A DNA stretch of 64,000 nucleotides from NCBI RefSeq assembly GCF_001579845.1, contig NZ_CP007440.1, positions 4,052,029 through 4,116,028 on the forward strand, given 5' to 3'. This stretch comes from Rhodoplanes sp. Z2-YC6860. Lineage in GTDB: Bacteria > Pseudomonadota > Alphaproteobacteria > Rhizobiales > Xanthobacteraceae. The position numbers and the translations under genes are program-made. Under the pieces are notes generated by a model that saw nothing but the letters and a program-made list of their open reading frames with translations, searched no databases and had not been told where the DNA came from. This document shows positions 31,025-40,035 of the stretch, piece after piece (positions within the stretch are counted from its first letter, which is position 1; every line of letters starts with the position of its first letter).

Positions 31025-32035
31025 TCATTCGATCACCTCGTCGGCGCTGAGCAGCAGCGACTGGGGAATGGTGAGGCCCAACGCCTTCGCGGTCTTAAGA
31101 TTGATCGCGAGCTCGAATTTGACGGGCTGCTGGACCGGCAACTCGGAGGGTTTGGCGCCTTTGAGAATGCGGTCCACATAGGTCGCGGCGCGGCGGAACA
31201 GATCAACTCGGTCGATGCCATAGGCAATCAGGCCGCCGTCGGTGGCAAACGGTCGGATCGGATAGAGCGCCGGCATATTATGTTTTGCCATGAGGCCAAC
31301 CAGCGACGTGCGTTGCGCGAACATGAAGCTGTCAGGAAGCACCAGAAGGCCGCTGTTGGGTTCGCGCGCGGTTGCCTGGATGACATATTCCATGCCGCGT
31401 GCATCGTGTACAGGCGTGATCCGCAGCGAGAGTTTCAGGCGATCCGCAGCGGCATAAAGGGATGGTTGAAACATTGGCGCGTAGGGCGCGGTGTCCGGGT
31501 TGTAGATTGTGGCAACAAGCGCGATGCGGGGCGCGGCTTCCTTCAGCACCTCCAGCCATTTGCCGCCCATGCTGGCTTCCTCGACGCTGAAGCCCGTGAT
31601 GTTGCCGCCCGGCCGGGACAGGCTCGGTACGAAGCCCTGTCCGACCGGATCGGCGACCGAGACAAACACGATGGGATGCGTGGTGGTGGCCTGCCGCAAG
31701 GCGATCAGCGACGGCGTGGCGTTTGCGAGCAGGATGTCGGGCTTGAGTTCGACCAACTCGCGCGCCGCGGCGAGCGCGCCAGCCGGATCGCCAACGACCC
31801 AGCGGGTCTCGAGCCGCATGGTCCGGCCGTCAACCCAGCCGAGTTCGGCAAGCGCCTGGATCAGCGCCGTGTATTGCCGCTGCGCCTCGGGATCGTCCTG
31901 CCGGCGCGCCATCAGGAGGCCGATGCTGCGTGGGCGGTCCTGAGCGAGGACTACACGCGGCCGAAGGATTGCGGCGAGCGAGCCGCCAAACGCCGCGAGC
32001 GCATCGCGCCGGGTGGGGCTGCCACTATTGCCCAC
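31025..32035 (-). CDS. ABC transporter substrate-binding protein (COG2984 type)
   Basis: A 336-residue protein with a Tat-like start (SPTRRDALAAFGGSLAAIL) and signal end VVLAQ. The body has the family pattern IGLLMARRQDDPEAQRQY, LGWVDGRTMRLETRW, LSRPGGNITGFS and the C-terminal KTAKALGLTIPQSLLLSADE. It should bind an unknown small ligand in the periplasm. The GTG at 32035 overlaps the end of the ankyrin gene by 11 bases and matches the expected N-terminus; a longer upstream frame inside the ankyrin gene is rejected. No cognate permease or ATPase is nearby. Confidence 0.88.
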   Translation of the reverse strand: MGNSGSPTRRDALAAFGGSLAAILRPRVVLAQDRPRSIGLLMARRQDDPEAQRQYTALIQALAELGWVDGRTMRLETRWVVGDPAGALAAARELVELKPDILLANATPSLIALRQATTTHPIVFVSVADPVGQGFVPSLSRPGGNITGFSVEEASMGGKWLEVLKEAAPRIALVATIYNPDTAPYAPMFQPSLYAAADRLKLSLRITPVHDARGMEYVIQATAREPNSGLLVLPDSFMFAQRTSLVGLMAKHNMPALYPIRPFATDGGLIAYGIDRVDLFRRAATYVDRILKGAKPSELPVQQPVKFELAINLKTAKALGLTIPQSLLLSADEVIE

Positions 32036-32714
32036 CGGCGTTTTCCAGAATCCGCGCCATCTCGACATAGGCGCGGCGGCGGGCGTGCTGCAGCGGCGTC
32101 GTGCCCTGACGGTCGGCGACATTGACGTCGCAGCCGGCTTCGACCAGCGCCCGCACGGTCGCCGTGTGATTGGCGTCGCCGTTGCCGAGCACGATGGCTT
32201 CCATCAGCGCGGTGAAGCCCAGGTTGTTGACGTGGTTGAGCGGTGCCTTGGCGGCGATGAGGAGCTTCACGGCCTCTGCGTGGCCGAGATGCGCGGCTGC
32301 GATCAGCGCGGTGCCGTCATAGCGGCTGGTGATATTTTTGGCGCTGGCGCCGCCTTCCAGCACGATCTTGAGCATCTCGATGTCGTTGGCGACCGCGGCG
32401 ATGGTGACGATATCGTAGCGGTCGGCGTCGAGCCGATTGGGATCGGCGCCAAGTTTCAAAAGCGCCCGCGCCGCGGCGTGCTGCTTCATGTAGACGGCGA
32501 CATGCAGCGGCGTGCGGCTTTTGGAATCCTGGATGTTCGGCTTTTCGCCGTCCTTGATCAGCTGTTCGATCCCGGCGACGTCGCCTTTGGCCGCCGCCTC
32601 GTGCAGGCCGGCATAGACCGCAAGCTCCTGCCGGGTCGGCGCGTTCTGCGCCTGTGCTATTTGCGTGGCTAGCGCCAAAAGGACAAACAGCGGTGCGAAC
32701 AGCCGCGTGATCAT
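32025..32714 (-). CDS. Periplasmic ankyrin-repeat protein
   Basis: A 229-residue protein with a signal peptide (MITRLFAPLFVLLALATQIAQAQ) and about five ankyrin repeats (for example SRTPLHVAVYMKQHAAARAL, DGTALIAAAHLGHAEAVKLL, QGTTPLQHARRRAYVEMARIL). It should act as a protein-binding scaffold in the periplasm. It overlaps the upstream TctC gene by four bases (ATGA) and the downstream ABC binding protein by 11, so it is translationally locked between two binding-protein genes. Confidence 0.88.
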   Translation of the reverse strand: MITRLFAPLFVLLALATQIAQAQNAPTRQELAVYAGLHEAAAKGDVAGIEQLIKDGEKPNIQDSKSRTPLHVAVYMKQHAAARALLKLGADPNRLDADRYDIVTIAAVANDIEMLKIVLEGGASAKNITSRYDGTALIAAAHLGHAEAVKLLIAAKAPLNHVNNLGFTALMEAIVLGNGDANHTATVRALVEAGCDVNVADRQGTTPLQHARRRAYVEMARILENAGGQ

Positions 32715-33676
32715 TGCGCCTTCAATCCTGCGGCCTTCATGATCGCGCCGATGCGCTGGTATTCGCTGGCGATGAACTCGCCGAATTCGGCAGCCGACAT
32801 GTTCGGGACGTCGGCCGACATCGCCGCGAGCTTGCCGGACAGATCCGGTGAGCGCAGCGCCTCCAGCACCTCGGCACGCACCTTGTCGATGATGGGCTGC
32901 GGCGTGCCGGCCGGCGCCAGCACCCCCGACCAGGACGAGCCGATCACGCCGTTGACGCCGCTCTCGATCATCGTGGGCACGTCGGGCAGGGCGGAAATGC
33001 GGCTGTCGCGGATCACTGCGAGCCCGCGGAAGCCGCCTTCCTTGAGATGCGCGAGCGTCACCGAGGTGGTCTCGAAGCCAGCGTGGATTCGGCCGGCGAT
33101 CATGTCGGTCATCAATGTCGAGGCGCCCTTGTAGGGCACGATCTGGATATCGGCGCCGGTCTGCTTCTTGAACATCTCGGCGAGCATGTGTGGCGGTGCA
33201 CCGTTCGGAACGCCGAAGTTGAGCGTGTTGGGATGCTGTTTGGCGTAGGCGAGAAGCTCCGGCACGGTCTTGAACGGCGCGTTGGTCGCCCCGATCATCA
33301 CATAGGGCACGCTCGACACCATGGCGATCGGTGTGAAGCTTTTCACCGGATCGTAGCCGCTGTTGCCATAGAGTGCGGGCCCGATCGCGAGCGTGGCCGA
33401 ACTGCCGAACATCAGCGTGTAGCCGTCGGGCTCGGCGCGCGCCACCTCGCGGCCGGCGAGCGTGCCGCCGGCCCCGGGCTTGTTGTCGACGTACATCTGG
33501 CCGAGCGATTCAGAGAGAGACTGCGAGGTCAGCCGCGCCATCACGTCGAGCGGCCCGCCCGGCGGAAACGACACGACCAGCCGGATCGGCTTGCTCGGAT
33601 ATTTGTCCTCCGCCAGCGCGCCGCCCGCGGCGAGCGTCAGCGCTATCGATCCCAGCAGAGTCCGTCGGTCAATCAT
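32711..33676 (-). CDS. Bug/TctC-family receptor protein
   Basis: A 321-residue periplasmic binding protein with signal peptide ending GGALA. Family features are YPSKPIRLVVSFPPGGPLDV, YVDNKPGAGGTLAGREVAR and the glycine-rich GANAPFKTVPELLAYAK-like stretch. It is likely the first gene of the coupled set TctC - ankyrin - ABC binding protein. Ligand unknown. Confidence 0.92.
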   Translation of the reverse strand: MIDRRTLLGSIALTLAAGGALAEDKYPSKPIRLVVSFPPGGPLDVMARLTSQSLSESLGQMYVDNKPGAGGTLAGREVARAEPDGYTLMFGSSATLAIGPALYGNSGYDPVKSFTPIAMVSSVPYVMIGATNAPFKTVPELLAYAKQHPNTLNFGVPNGAPPHMLAEMFKKQTGADIQIVPYKGASTLMTDMIAGRIHAGFETTSVTLAHLKEGGFRGLAVIRDSRISALPDVPTMIESGVNGVIGSSWSGVLAPAGTPQPIIDKVRAEVLEALRSPDLSGKLAAMSADVPNMSAAEFGEFIASEYQRIGAIMKAAGLKAQ

Positions 33677-33699
33677 GCCCAGTCCTTTGTATTCCTGCC

Positions 33700-34668
33700 C
33701 TAAGGTTCAAGCTTCAACCCGGAAGACTTTATCACTTCTGCCCATTTTGGACCCTCCTCGGTGATAAACTTGTCGAAGTCCTCGGGCGTCCCAGCTCTGA
33801 TCTCAGCGCCGAGCCGCAGCAGCCGCTCGATCATTTCGGGGCTTTTCAGCTCGGTGTTGATCGCGACATTGAGCTTGTCGATGATCGGCTTCGGCGCGCC
33901 GACCGGCGCGACCACGCCGCTCCAGGACACCGAGACGAAGTTCTTCACATCGCTTTCATCGAGAGTGGGCACCTGGGGGATCTGCGTCAGCCGGTTGAGG
34001 CTCGCGACGCCGAGCGGCCGGACCTTCTTGTCGCTGATCTGGCCGAGCAGCACCGAGGCCGGCTCGAAGGTGAAGTCGATCTGACCGGCGACGAGATCGG
34101 TGACCACGTTGTTGGCGGCCTTATAAGGGATGAAAGCGAAGTCGGTGCCGGTGCGCATTTTGAACAGAGCGCCGGTGAGGTGAGGGAGCGCGCCGGTCGG
34201 AAAGCCGAAGTTGAGCTTGCCCGGATTGGCCTTGGCATAGGCGATGAGCTCCTGCGTCGAGTTGATCGGCAGGGTGGGCCGTACCACCAGCACCATGGGC
34301 ACGCTGGAAACGAGTGCAACCGGCGCGAAGCTTTTCACCGGATCGAAATCCAGGTTCTTGTAGAGGTTGGCGCTCACCCCCATGGTCGTCGACGTGGCCA
34401 TCATCAGCGTATAGCCGTCGGGTTCGGCGGTCGCGACGATGCGCGCGCCGAGCGTGCCGCCTTGGCCGGGCTTGTTCTCCACCACCACCGCGCCGACCGA
34501 CACCGAGAGCTTCTGCGCGATCAGCCGCGCCATCACGTCGACCGGCCCTCCGGCGCCGAACGGTACGATCAGCTTGATCGGCTTGGTCGGATAGGGCTGC
34601 GCCGGTGCGGGCTCACTGAGGGTTGCGACGAGCGGGATCATCAGAAGCGCTGCGAGAATGCCATGCAT
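33700..34668 (-). CDS. Bug/TctC-family receptor protein
   Basis: A 322-residue binding protein whose signal peptide begins MHGILAALLMIPLVATLS. Then PYPTKPIKLIVPFGAGGPVD and VVVENKPGQGGTLGARIVA follow, as expected. The ATG at 34668 has AGGAAGG ahead; an in-frame start 105 bases earlier is rejected. It is 23 bp from the next TctC gene. Ligand unknown. Confidence 0.92.
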   Translation of the reverse strand: MHGILAALLMIPLVATLSEPAPAQPYPTKPIKLIVPFGAGGPVDVMARLIAQKLSVSVGAVVVENKPGQGGTLGARIVATAEPDGYTLMMATSTTMGVSANLYKNLDFDPVKSFAPVALVSSVPMVLVVRPTLPINSTQELIAYAKANPGKLNFGFPTGALPHLTGALFKMRTGTDFAFIPYKAANNVVTDLVAGQIDFTFEPASVLLGQISDKKVRPLGVASLNRLTQIPQVPTLDESDVKNFVSVSWSGVVAPVGAPKPIIDKLNVAINTELKSPEMIERLLRLGAEIRAGTPEDFDKFITEEGPKWAEVIKSSGLKLEP

Positions 34669-34865
34669 GGAAGTCACCTTCCTCTCGTGCACTGAAAACC
34701 TTCTTCTCATCGTTGGGCGCGAGCATGACAGCAGTGTGGTGCCGTCTGCGCGAGCACGGCAAACCTGATTCAATTGTCAAATGGGCCAAGTGGCAAGCGC
34801 TATCCGGGTCTCGCGTTTCGCACTGCCGGAACGGCGGTGGTGCGGATGCGCAGGCTCAGAACGAC

Positions 34866-35852
34866 CTAAATCGCTTCGTCGGCGAGCGCGAGCATTGTCG
34901 GTGGAACTTCAAGCCCAAGCATCTTGGCTGTCTTGGTGTTGATGATCAGCTCGAAGGTCGCGGCCCGCTCGGCCGGCAGATCCGATGGCTTTGCCCCCTT
35001 GAGAACTCGATCCGTCAGTCGCGCCATTCGTCCAAAAACCCAAGGCACGCTCGTGCCATAAGACAGGAGGCCTCCAACCAACACCGACTCGCGGCCCGAG
35101 TGGATGGTCGGCAACCTGTTCTCGTCCGCGAACGCCACGATGCGCTGGTAGTATGCGTAGGTGATCGCGCTGCCGGCGACCATCATGCCATCCGCCCGTT
35201 CCTGGCGGATTCTGTCGAAGGCTGCACCGAGTTGCTCCACGACATCGACCGGCACTGGAACGATCGCGACTCCGGGCAGAGCTTCGACCTGGCGGTCCTG
35301 CTCCAGAACCCCTCGCGGGCCCAGGAACGCGACCCGCGAGACGCGCGGCGCAATCTCCTTGAGCAGCTGCAACCGCTTGCGGAAGAACTCCGGGCCCGTG
35401 GTCTGGGCCACACCCGTGAGATTGCCGCCAGGCCTCGCGAAGCTCGCGATCAGGCCGGCAGCGACGGGATCATCCTGAAACAACGTGATGAGCGGAATGG
35501 TTCGCGTCGCGTTCAGGGCCGCATCATGGAGCCAGCGTGCACCGCCCAGAACAATCACGTCGACCTTGCGCGCCACCAGGTCCGCAAGCAGCTCCGGTGC
35601 GCGCTGTGGATTTCCCTCGAGACTGAGACGTTCAATGGAGATCGTTTGCCCGTCGATCCATCCGAGATCCCGCAACTCGTGAACGAAGGCGCGTGCCGGG
35701 GCAAAGGCGGGGTCGGGCCCGGTCGTTTCGGCTCTGGAGATGCCGGTCAGGACAAGCGCAACCACGGGTTTCCTGGGCGCCTGCGCAAGCGCCGGAACCG
35801 AGCCGCAGGCCGCAGCGCTCGCCAGCAGACCGATGAGCTCTCGCCGCCTCAT
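34866..35852 (-). CDS. ABC transporter substrate-binding protein (COG2984 type)
   Basis: A 328-residue protein related to the one at 31025-32035. The signal peptide runs MRRRELIGLLASAAACGSVPALAQ. Family stretches include LGWIDGQTISIERLSLEG, SFARPGGNLTGVAQ and, at the C-terminus, NTKTAKMLGLEVPPTMLALADE. The start overlaps the stop of a truncated relative by four bases. No permease or ATPase partner is nearby. Confidence 0.88.
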   Translation of the reverse strand: MRRRELIGLLASAAACGSVPALAQAPRKPVVALVLTGISRAETTGPDPAFAPARAFVHELRDLGWIDGQTISIERLSLEGNPQRAPELLADLVARKVDVIVLGGARWLHDAALNATRTIPLITLFQDDPVAAGLIASFARPGGNLTGVAQTTGPEFFRKRLQLLKEIAPRVSRVAFLGPRGVLEQDRQVEALPGVAIVPVPVDVVEQLGAAFDRIRQERADGMMVAGSAITYAYYQRIVAFADENRLPTIHSGRESVLVGGLLSYGTSVPWVFGRMARLTDRVLKGAKPSDLPAERAATFELIINTKTAKMLGLEVPPTMLALADEAI

Positions 35853-35944
35853 CCGATCACCTCGTCGGCGCGGATCAACAGCTTTTGCAGCACTGTGAGG
35901 CCGACGGCCTTCGCGGTTTTAATGCCGAGTTTGGGCGCCATGGC
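35849..35944 (-). pseudogene. 3' remnant of an ABC substrate-binding protein gene
   Basis: The last 27 codons encode KLGIKTAKAVGLTVLQKLLIRADEVIG, the typical C-terminus of COG2984-type binding proteins, ending in an ATGA overlap with the intact gene at 34866-35852. The sequence upstream has no similarity to the rest of such a protein, so most of the gene has been deleted. This shows that the array has lost members. Confidence 0.75.
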
Positions 35945-36134
35945 TTCCGTCACCGGCAGAAAGATCGAATGAGAGGCGCGATATGTCAGAATACAATCTA
36001 TTGCAGCATGGCGCTGTGGAATTGGGAATGGGGTCCGTGGATACTCCCGTGCGGGCGGGCCGGGTTGTAAAGCCATCGCGGATTTTCTAACCGAACGGTT
36101 GCGGGCGAGACCGCGTGCGAGGGACTGCTGAGAA

Positions 36135-37325
36135 ATGCAAAGTAAGGTCGCAATTATCGGGGCAGGGATTGGCGGGCTTACCGCGGCGTTGGCGCTGATC
36201 CGGCAAGGCATCGACGTCGAGGTGCATGAGCAGGCGCCCGAGCTCAAGGAGCTTGGCGCGGGCGTCCAGATCAGCTCGAACGGCACGCGCGTGCTCTATG
36301 CGCTCGGGCTCTGCGCCGACGTTGAGCGGATCGGCGTGGTTGTCGCCGGCAAGGAGATCAGGCTCTGGAGCACTGGCCAGACCTGGAAGCTGTTCGATCT
36401 CGGCGCCGAGTCGGTCGAGCGCTACGGCTATCCTTACGTGATGTTCCACCGCGGCGACCTTCACGCCATGCTGCTGAACGCCATCCGCAGCGAACGCCCG
36501 GACGCGATCAAGCTCAATCGCAAATGCACCGGCGTCACCGAGGACGGCGATGAAGTGCTGATGCGCTTCGAGAATGGCGAGACCGCGCGGGCGTCGGTGG
36601 CGATCGGCGCCGACGGCGTGCAGTCGCGGGTGCGGTTTGCAACCTTCGGCGCCGACAAGCCGGAGTTCACCGGCATCGTCGCCTGGCGCGTGCTGGTGCC
36701 GCACGACCGCGTGCCGTCGGGCATCAGGCTCAAGGTCGGCACCAACTGGGTCGGTCCGGGCGGCCACGTGGTGCACTACCCGGTGCGGGGCGGGCAGCTG
36801 CTCAATCTCGTCGGCCTCCTCGAGCGGGACGACTGGCGCGTCGAGTCCTGGACGGTGCAAGGCAGTGCGGACGAGTTCATCAACGACTTCAAAGGCTGGC
36901 ATCCGGACATCCACGAGACCATCCGAGCCGGCGACACGCCGTACAAATGGGCGCTGTTCGCCCGGCCGCCGATGCCGAGCTGGACGAAGGGACGGGTCAC
37001 GCTCCTCGGCGACGCCTGCCACTCGATGTTGCCGATGATGGCGCAGGGCGCGGTGATGGCGCTGGAGGATGGCTACGTGCTGGCGCGCTGCCTCAAGGCT
37101 TATGGTGTGAACCCGGAGGCGTTGCAGCACTACGAGGCGGCGCGGCGAGAGCGCGCCAACCGCTGCGTCGCGGCCGCGATCGACAACACAAAGCGTTTCC
37201 ACAATCCGGAAATGGCACACGCGGCAGGCGCCGAGGCCTACGTCACCCGCGAGTGGCAGGAGGACAAGGTGAGGGCTCGCTACGAGTGGCTGTTCACCTA
37301 TGACGCGACGAGCGTGCCGGTTTGA
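36135..37325 (+). CDS. FAD-dependent monooxygenase (salicylate hydroxylase-like)
   Basis: A 396-residue flavoprotein hydroxylase. The FAD-binding GxGxxG is GAGIGGLTAALAL (8-20) and the second FAD motif is GDACHSMLPMMAQGAVMALED. The middle DGVQSRVR matches the DG motif of class A hydroxylases. It probably hydroxylates an aromatic acid with NAD(P)H and oxygen, comparable to salicylate or 3-hydroxybenzoate 6-hydroxylases. It is divergent from the binding protein array and 34 bp ahead of lpxD; a connection with the Pht5-like gene (aromatic degradation) is possible. Confidence 0.9.
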   Translation: MQSKVAIIGAGIGGLTAALALIRQGIDVEVHEQAPELKELGAGVQISSNGTRVLYALGLCADVERIGVVVAGKEIRLWSTGQTWKLFDLGAESVERYGYPYVMFHRGDLHAMLLNAIRSERPDAIKLNRKCTGVTEDGDEVLMRFENGETARASVAIGADGVQSRVRFATFGADKPEFTGIVAWRVLVPHDRVPSGIRLKVGTNWVGPGGHVVHYPVRGGQLLNLVGLLERDDWRVESWTVQGSADEFINDFKGWHPDIHETIRAGDTPYKWALFARPPMPSWTKGRVTLLGDACHSMLPMMAQGAVMALEDGYVLARCLKAYGVNPEALQHYEAARRERANRCVAAAIDNTKRFHNPEMAHAAGAEAYVTREWQEDKVRARYEWLFTYDATSVPV

Positions 37326-37359
37326 TCGGTGGGGGCCCATCGCGTAAGGTCCGCGCCGC

Positions 37360-38385
37360 ATGACTGCTCATACCTTTTTCGACGCGCCCGAGGGGCTGAC
37401 GGTGTCCGAGATTGCGGAGCTGACCGGGGCCAAGCCCCGCGCCGGCACCGATCTCGGCCGTGTGGTGCGCGGCATCGCGACGCTGCAACAAGCGCGTCCT
37501 GCCGACCTGACGTTTTTCGAAAACTTCAAATACGTCGATCAGCTCGCCGACACGGGTGCCGGCGTTTGCCTGACCACCGAGCGCTTTGCCGAACGCGTTT
37601 CTGCGCGCGTTGCGGTGCTGCTGACCAGCGAGCCGTTCCGCGATTTCGTCGCGGTGGCCCGTGAGCTCTATCCGAACTCGCTCCGCCCGCATTCGATGTT
37701 CGATGCCGAGACGCTCGCGCCCGGCGCTCACGTGCATCCGACCGCGGAGATCGAGGACGGCGTGACCATCGATCCAGGGGCCGTGATCGGCCCGCGCGCC
37801 GCCATCGGCTCCGGAACCATCATCGGGCCGAACGTCGCGATCGGCCCGGACGTGCACATCGGCCGCGACTGCTCGGTCGGGCCCGGCACCGCGATCATGC
37901 ATTCGCTGGTCGGCGACAACGTGGTTTTCCACGGCGGCTGTCAGATCGGCCAGGACGGATTCCGCTACCGCATGACCGCCAAAGGCCATGTCAAAGTGCC
38001 GCAACTCGGCCGCGTCATCATCCAGGACCATGTCGAGATCGGCGCCAACACGGCCATCGACCGCGGTGGATTGGGTGATACCGTGATCGGCGAGGGCACC
38101 AAAATCGACAACCTGGTTCACATCGGCCACAACTGCATCATCGGCCGCCATTGCGTCATTGCGGGGCAATGCGGCTTCGCCGGCAGCGTGACGCTCGGCG
38201 ACGGGGTCGTCCTGGGGGGGCAGGTTGGGGTGGCCGACCACCTGACCATCGGGGATGGCACGATGATCGGCGGCAAAAGCGGCGTGGTTTCGAATATTCC
38301 CCCGGGCGAGCGTTGGCTGGGCTTCCCGGCCATGCCGGGCCGCGAGTTCCTGCGGGTCACGGCGGCGTTGCGCAAGCGCATCTGA
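37360..38385 (+). CDS. lpxD: LpxD, UDP-3-O-acyl-glucosamine N-acyltransferase
   Basis: A 341-residue enzyme that adds the N-linked hydroxy fatty acid in lipid A synthesis. An N-terminal uridine-binding domain (to about residue 105) precedes a long left-handed beta-helix of hexapeptide repeats ([35 protein letters not shown], ... [18 protein letters not shown]) and a helical C-terminus. The catalytic His lies in the NxxHIGHN region. It is followed by acpXL and a ketosynthase, so it may serve the specialised very-long-chain route. A main lpxD next to lpxA would be elsewhere. Confidence 0.95.
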   Translation: MTAHTFFDAPEGLTVSEIAELTGAKPRAGTDLGRVVRGIATLQQARPADLTFFENFKYVDQLADTGAGVCLTTERFAERVSARVAVLLTSEPFRDFVAVARELYPNSLRPHSMFDAETLAPGAHVHPTAEIEDGVTIDPGAVIGPRAAIGSGTIIGPNVAIGPDVHIGRDCSVGPGTAIMHSLVGDNVVFHGGCQIGQDGFRYRMTAKGHVKVPQLGRVIIQDHVEIGANTAIDRGGLGDTVIGEGTKIDNLVHIGHNCIIGRHCVIAGQCGFAGSVTLGDGVVLGGQVGVADHLTIGDGTMIGGKSGVVSNIPPGERWLGFPAMPGREFLRVTAALRKRI

Positions 38386-38428
38386 GGCCGTATCAAACGG
38401 TTGAGTTCAAGCTGGACCAAGACCCCTG

Positions 38429-38677
38429 ATGGATGACGTCACCCGCGATGTAGTCGCGATTGTCGCGAAGAAAGTGCAGCCCAAGGGCCGTGAGATAAAG
38501 CCGGATGACCGGCTCGACGAGCTGGGCCTGGATTCGTTTGCGGCGGTCGAGATGATCTTCGATCTGGAAGAGAAGTTCGACATCCAGATCCCCTATAATT
38601 CCAACGACAGCCGGCTCGAATACGAGACCGTGGGCGAGATCGCGGACGCCATCAAGAAGCTCACTGGAAAGGCCTAG
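38429..38677 (+). CDS. acpXL: AcpXL, acyl carrier protein for very-long-chain fatty acids
   Basis: An 82-residue carrier protein. The phosphopantetheine site is Ser36 in LGLDSFAAVEM. The sequence VQPKGREIKPDDRLDEL and DIQIPYNSNDSRLEYETV is characteristic of AcpXL, which carries the 27-hydroxyoctacosanoate chain for lipid A of Rhizobiales. It lies between lpxD and the ketosynthase gene, whose ATG follows directly after the acpXL stop. Confidence 0.94.
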   Translation: MDDVTRDVVAIVAKKVQPKGREIKPDDRLDELGLDSFAAVEMIFDLEEKFDIQIPYNSNDSRLEYETVGEIADAIKKLTGKA

Positions 38678-39892
38678 ATGGCCCATCGCGTCGTCGTCAC
38701 CGGCTGGGGCGTGCTGTCGTCGATCGGCCATGACGCCAACACCTATTGGCAGAATCTGGCGCAAGGCGTCTGCGGCATTGCGCCGGCGAAGACCATCCCG
38801 ACCGATCAGCTCGCGCAGAAGGTCGTCGCCGAAGTCAAGGACTACGACCCGCTGAAATATTTCGACGAGCGGGGCGCAACGCCAATGGATCGCGTCGCGC
38901 AGTTCGGCGTGGTCGCGGCGCGCGAGGCGATCGCGCATTCAGGCCTGAAGCTCGACGGTGGACTGTCCGAGCAGACCGCGTGTATCATTGGCTGCGGCGT
39001 CGGCGGGCAGTCCACGCAGGACGAGAACTACAAACGGCTCTATGGCGACAAGGCCAAGCGGTTGCATCCGCTCACCATCCCGAAGCTGATGGTGAATGCG
39101 CCGGCAAGCCAGATCTCCATGACGTGCGGGCTGCGTGGGCCGGCCTTTGTGGTGGCGAGCGCCTGTGCCTCGGCGACGCATGCGATCGGTTTGGCGTTCC
39201 ACATGGTGCGGGCGGGCAGCGTGCCGGTCGCGGTGACCGGCGGCGCCGAGGCCTGCATCGCGTTCGGCACCATGAAGGGCTGGGAGGCGTTGCGGGTGCT
39301 CGCGCCCGACACCTGCCGGCCGTTCTCGCGCGACCGGAAGGGCCTGGTGATCGGCGAGGGCGCCGCCGCGATCGTGATCGAAAGCCTGGACCACGCGCGG
39401 AAGCGCTCGGCCAATATCCTCGGCGAGATCGTAGGCTTCGGCATGAGCGCGGACGCGGGCGATCTGTTGAGCCCGGATGCGGGCGGCATGCTGCGCGCCA
39501 TCAACGGGGCGCTGAATGACGGCGGGCTTGCGGCGTCCGACGTCCAATACGTCAACGCGCACGGCACCGGGACCGCCGCCAACGACGAGACCGAAACCGA
39601 GGCGCTCAAAAGCGCATTTGGCGCCCATGCCGGCAAGCTCGTGATGTCGTCGAACAAATCGATGATCGGGCATGCGCTCGGCGCTGCCGGCGCGCTGGAG
39701 CTGGTCGCAACCCTGATGACCATCAAGGACGGCGTGGTGCCGCCGACCATCAACTATCTGGGGCCAGACCCGGCCTGCGATATCGACTGTGTGCCAAACG
39801 AGGCGCGGCGGATGAAGGTCGACGCCGCGCTGTCGAATTCGTTCGCGTTCGGCGGCTTGAACGCCGTGCTGGCCGTCAAACGGTTCGTTTAA
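38678..39892 (+). CDS. fabF: Beta-ketoacyl-ACP synthase (FabF type) of the acpXL cluster
   Basis: A 404-residue condensing enzyme with Cys163 (SACASA) as nucleophile and the two histidines NAHGTGT and IGHALGAAG. GGAEACI and PFSRDRKGLVIGEGAA fit the FabF group. Its direct linkage to acpXL suggests it elongates acyl chains on AcpXL. In typical rhizobial clusters a second ketosynthase, fabZ, a dehydrogenase and lpxXL follow; here none does, and the next gene is coaD. Confidence 0.9.
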   Translation: MAHRVVVTGWGVLSSIGHDANTYWQNLAQGVCGIAPAKTIPTDQLAQKVVAEVKDYDPLKYFDERGATPMDRVAQFGVVAAREAIAHSGLKLDGGLSEQTACIIGCGVGGQSTQDENYKRLYGDKAKRLHPLTIPKLMVNAPASQISMTCGLRGPAFVVASACASATHAIGLAFHMVRAGSVPVAVTGGAEACIAFGTMKGWEALRVLAPDTCRPFSRDRKGLVIGEGAAAIVIESLDHARKRSANILGEIVGFGMSADAGDLLSPDAGGMLRAINGALNDGGLAASDVQYVNAHGTGTAANDETETEALKSAFGAHAGKLVMSSNKSMIGHALGAAGALELVATLMTIKDGVVPPTINYLGPDPACDIDCVPNEARRMKVDAALSNSFAFGGLNAVLAVKRFV

Positions 39893-40035
39893 AGCCTTTG
39901 GCGCTGACCGGAATCACAATTCGGGCGGTTCCAGCCGAATCCGGATCGGTCGTTTAGCTATTGAAATAATTGAGATTTTTTTGAATCCTTCCGGCCCCGT
40001 TGCCGGCTTCATGCAGGCAGGCTAGACCCGCTCAA

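Noticed and set aside
28922-32125. A 1067-codon frame on the plus strand
   Set aside because: It is antisense to four recognised binding-protein genes and is rich in Arg/His/Asp/Gly without any domain.
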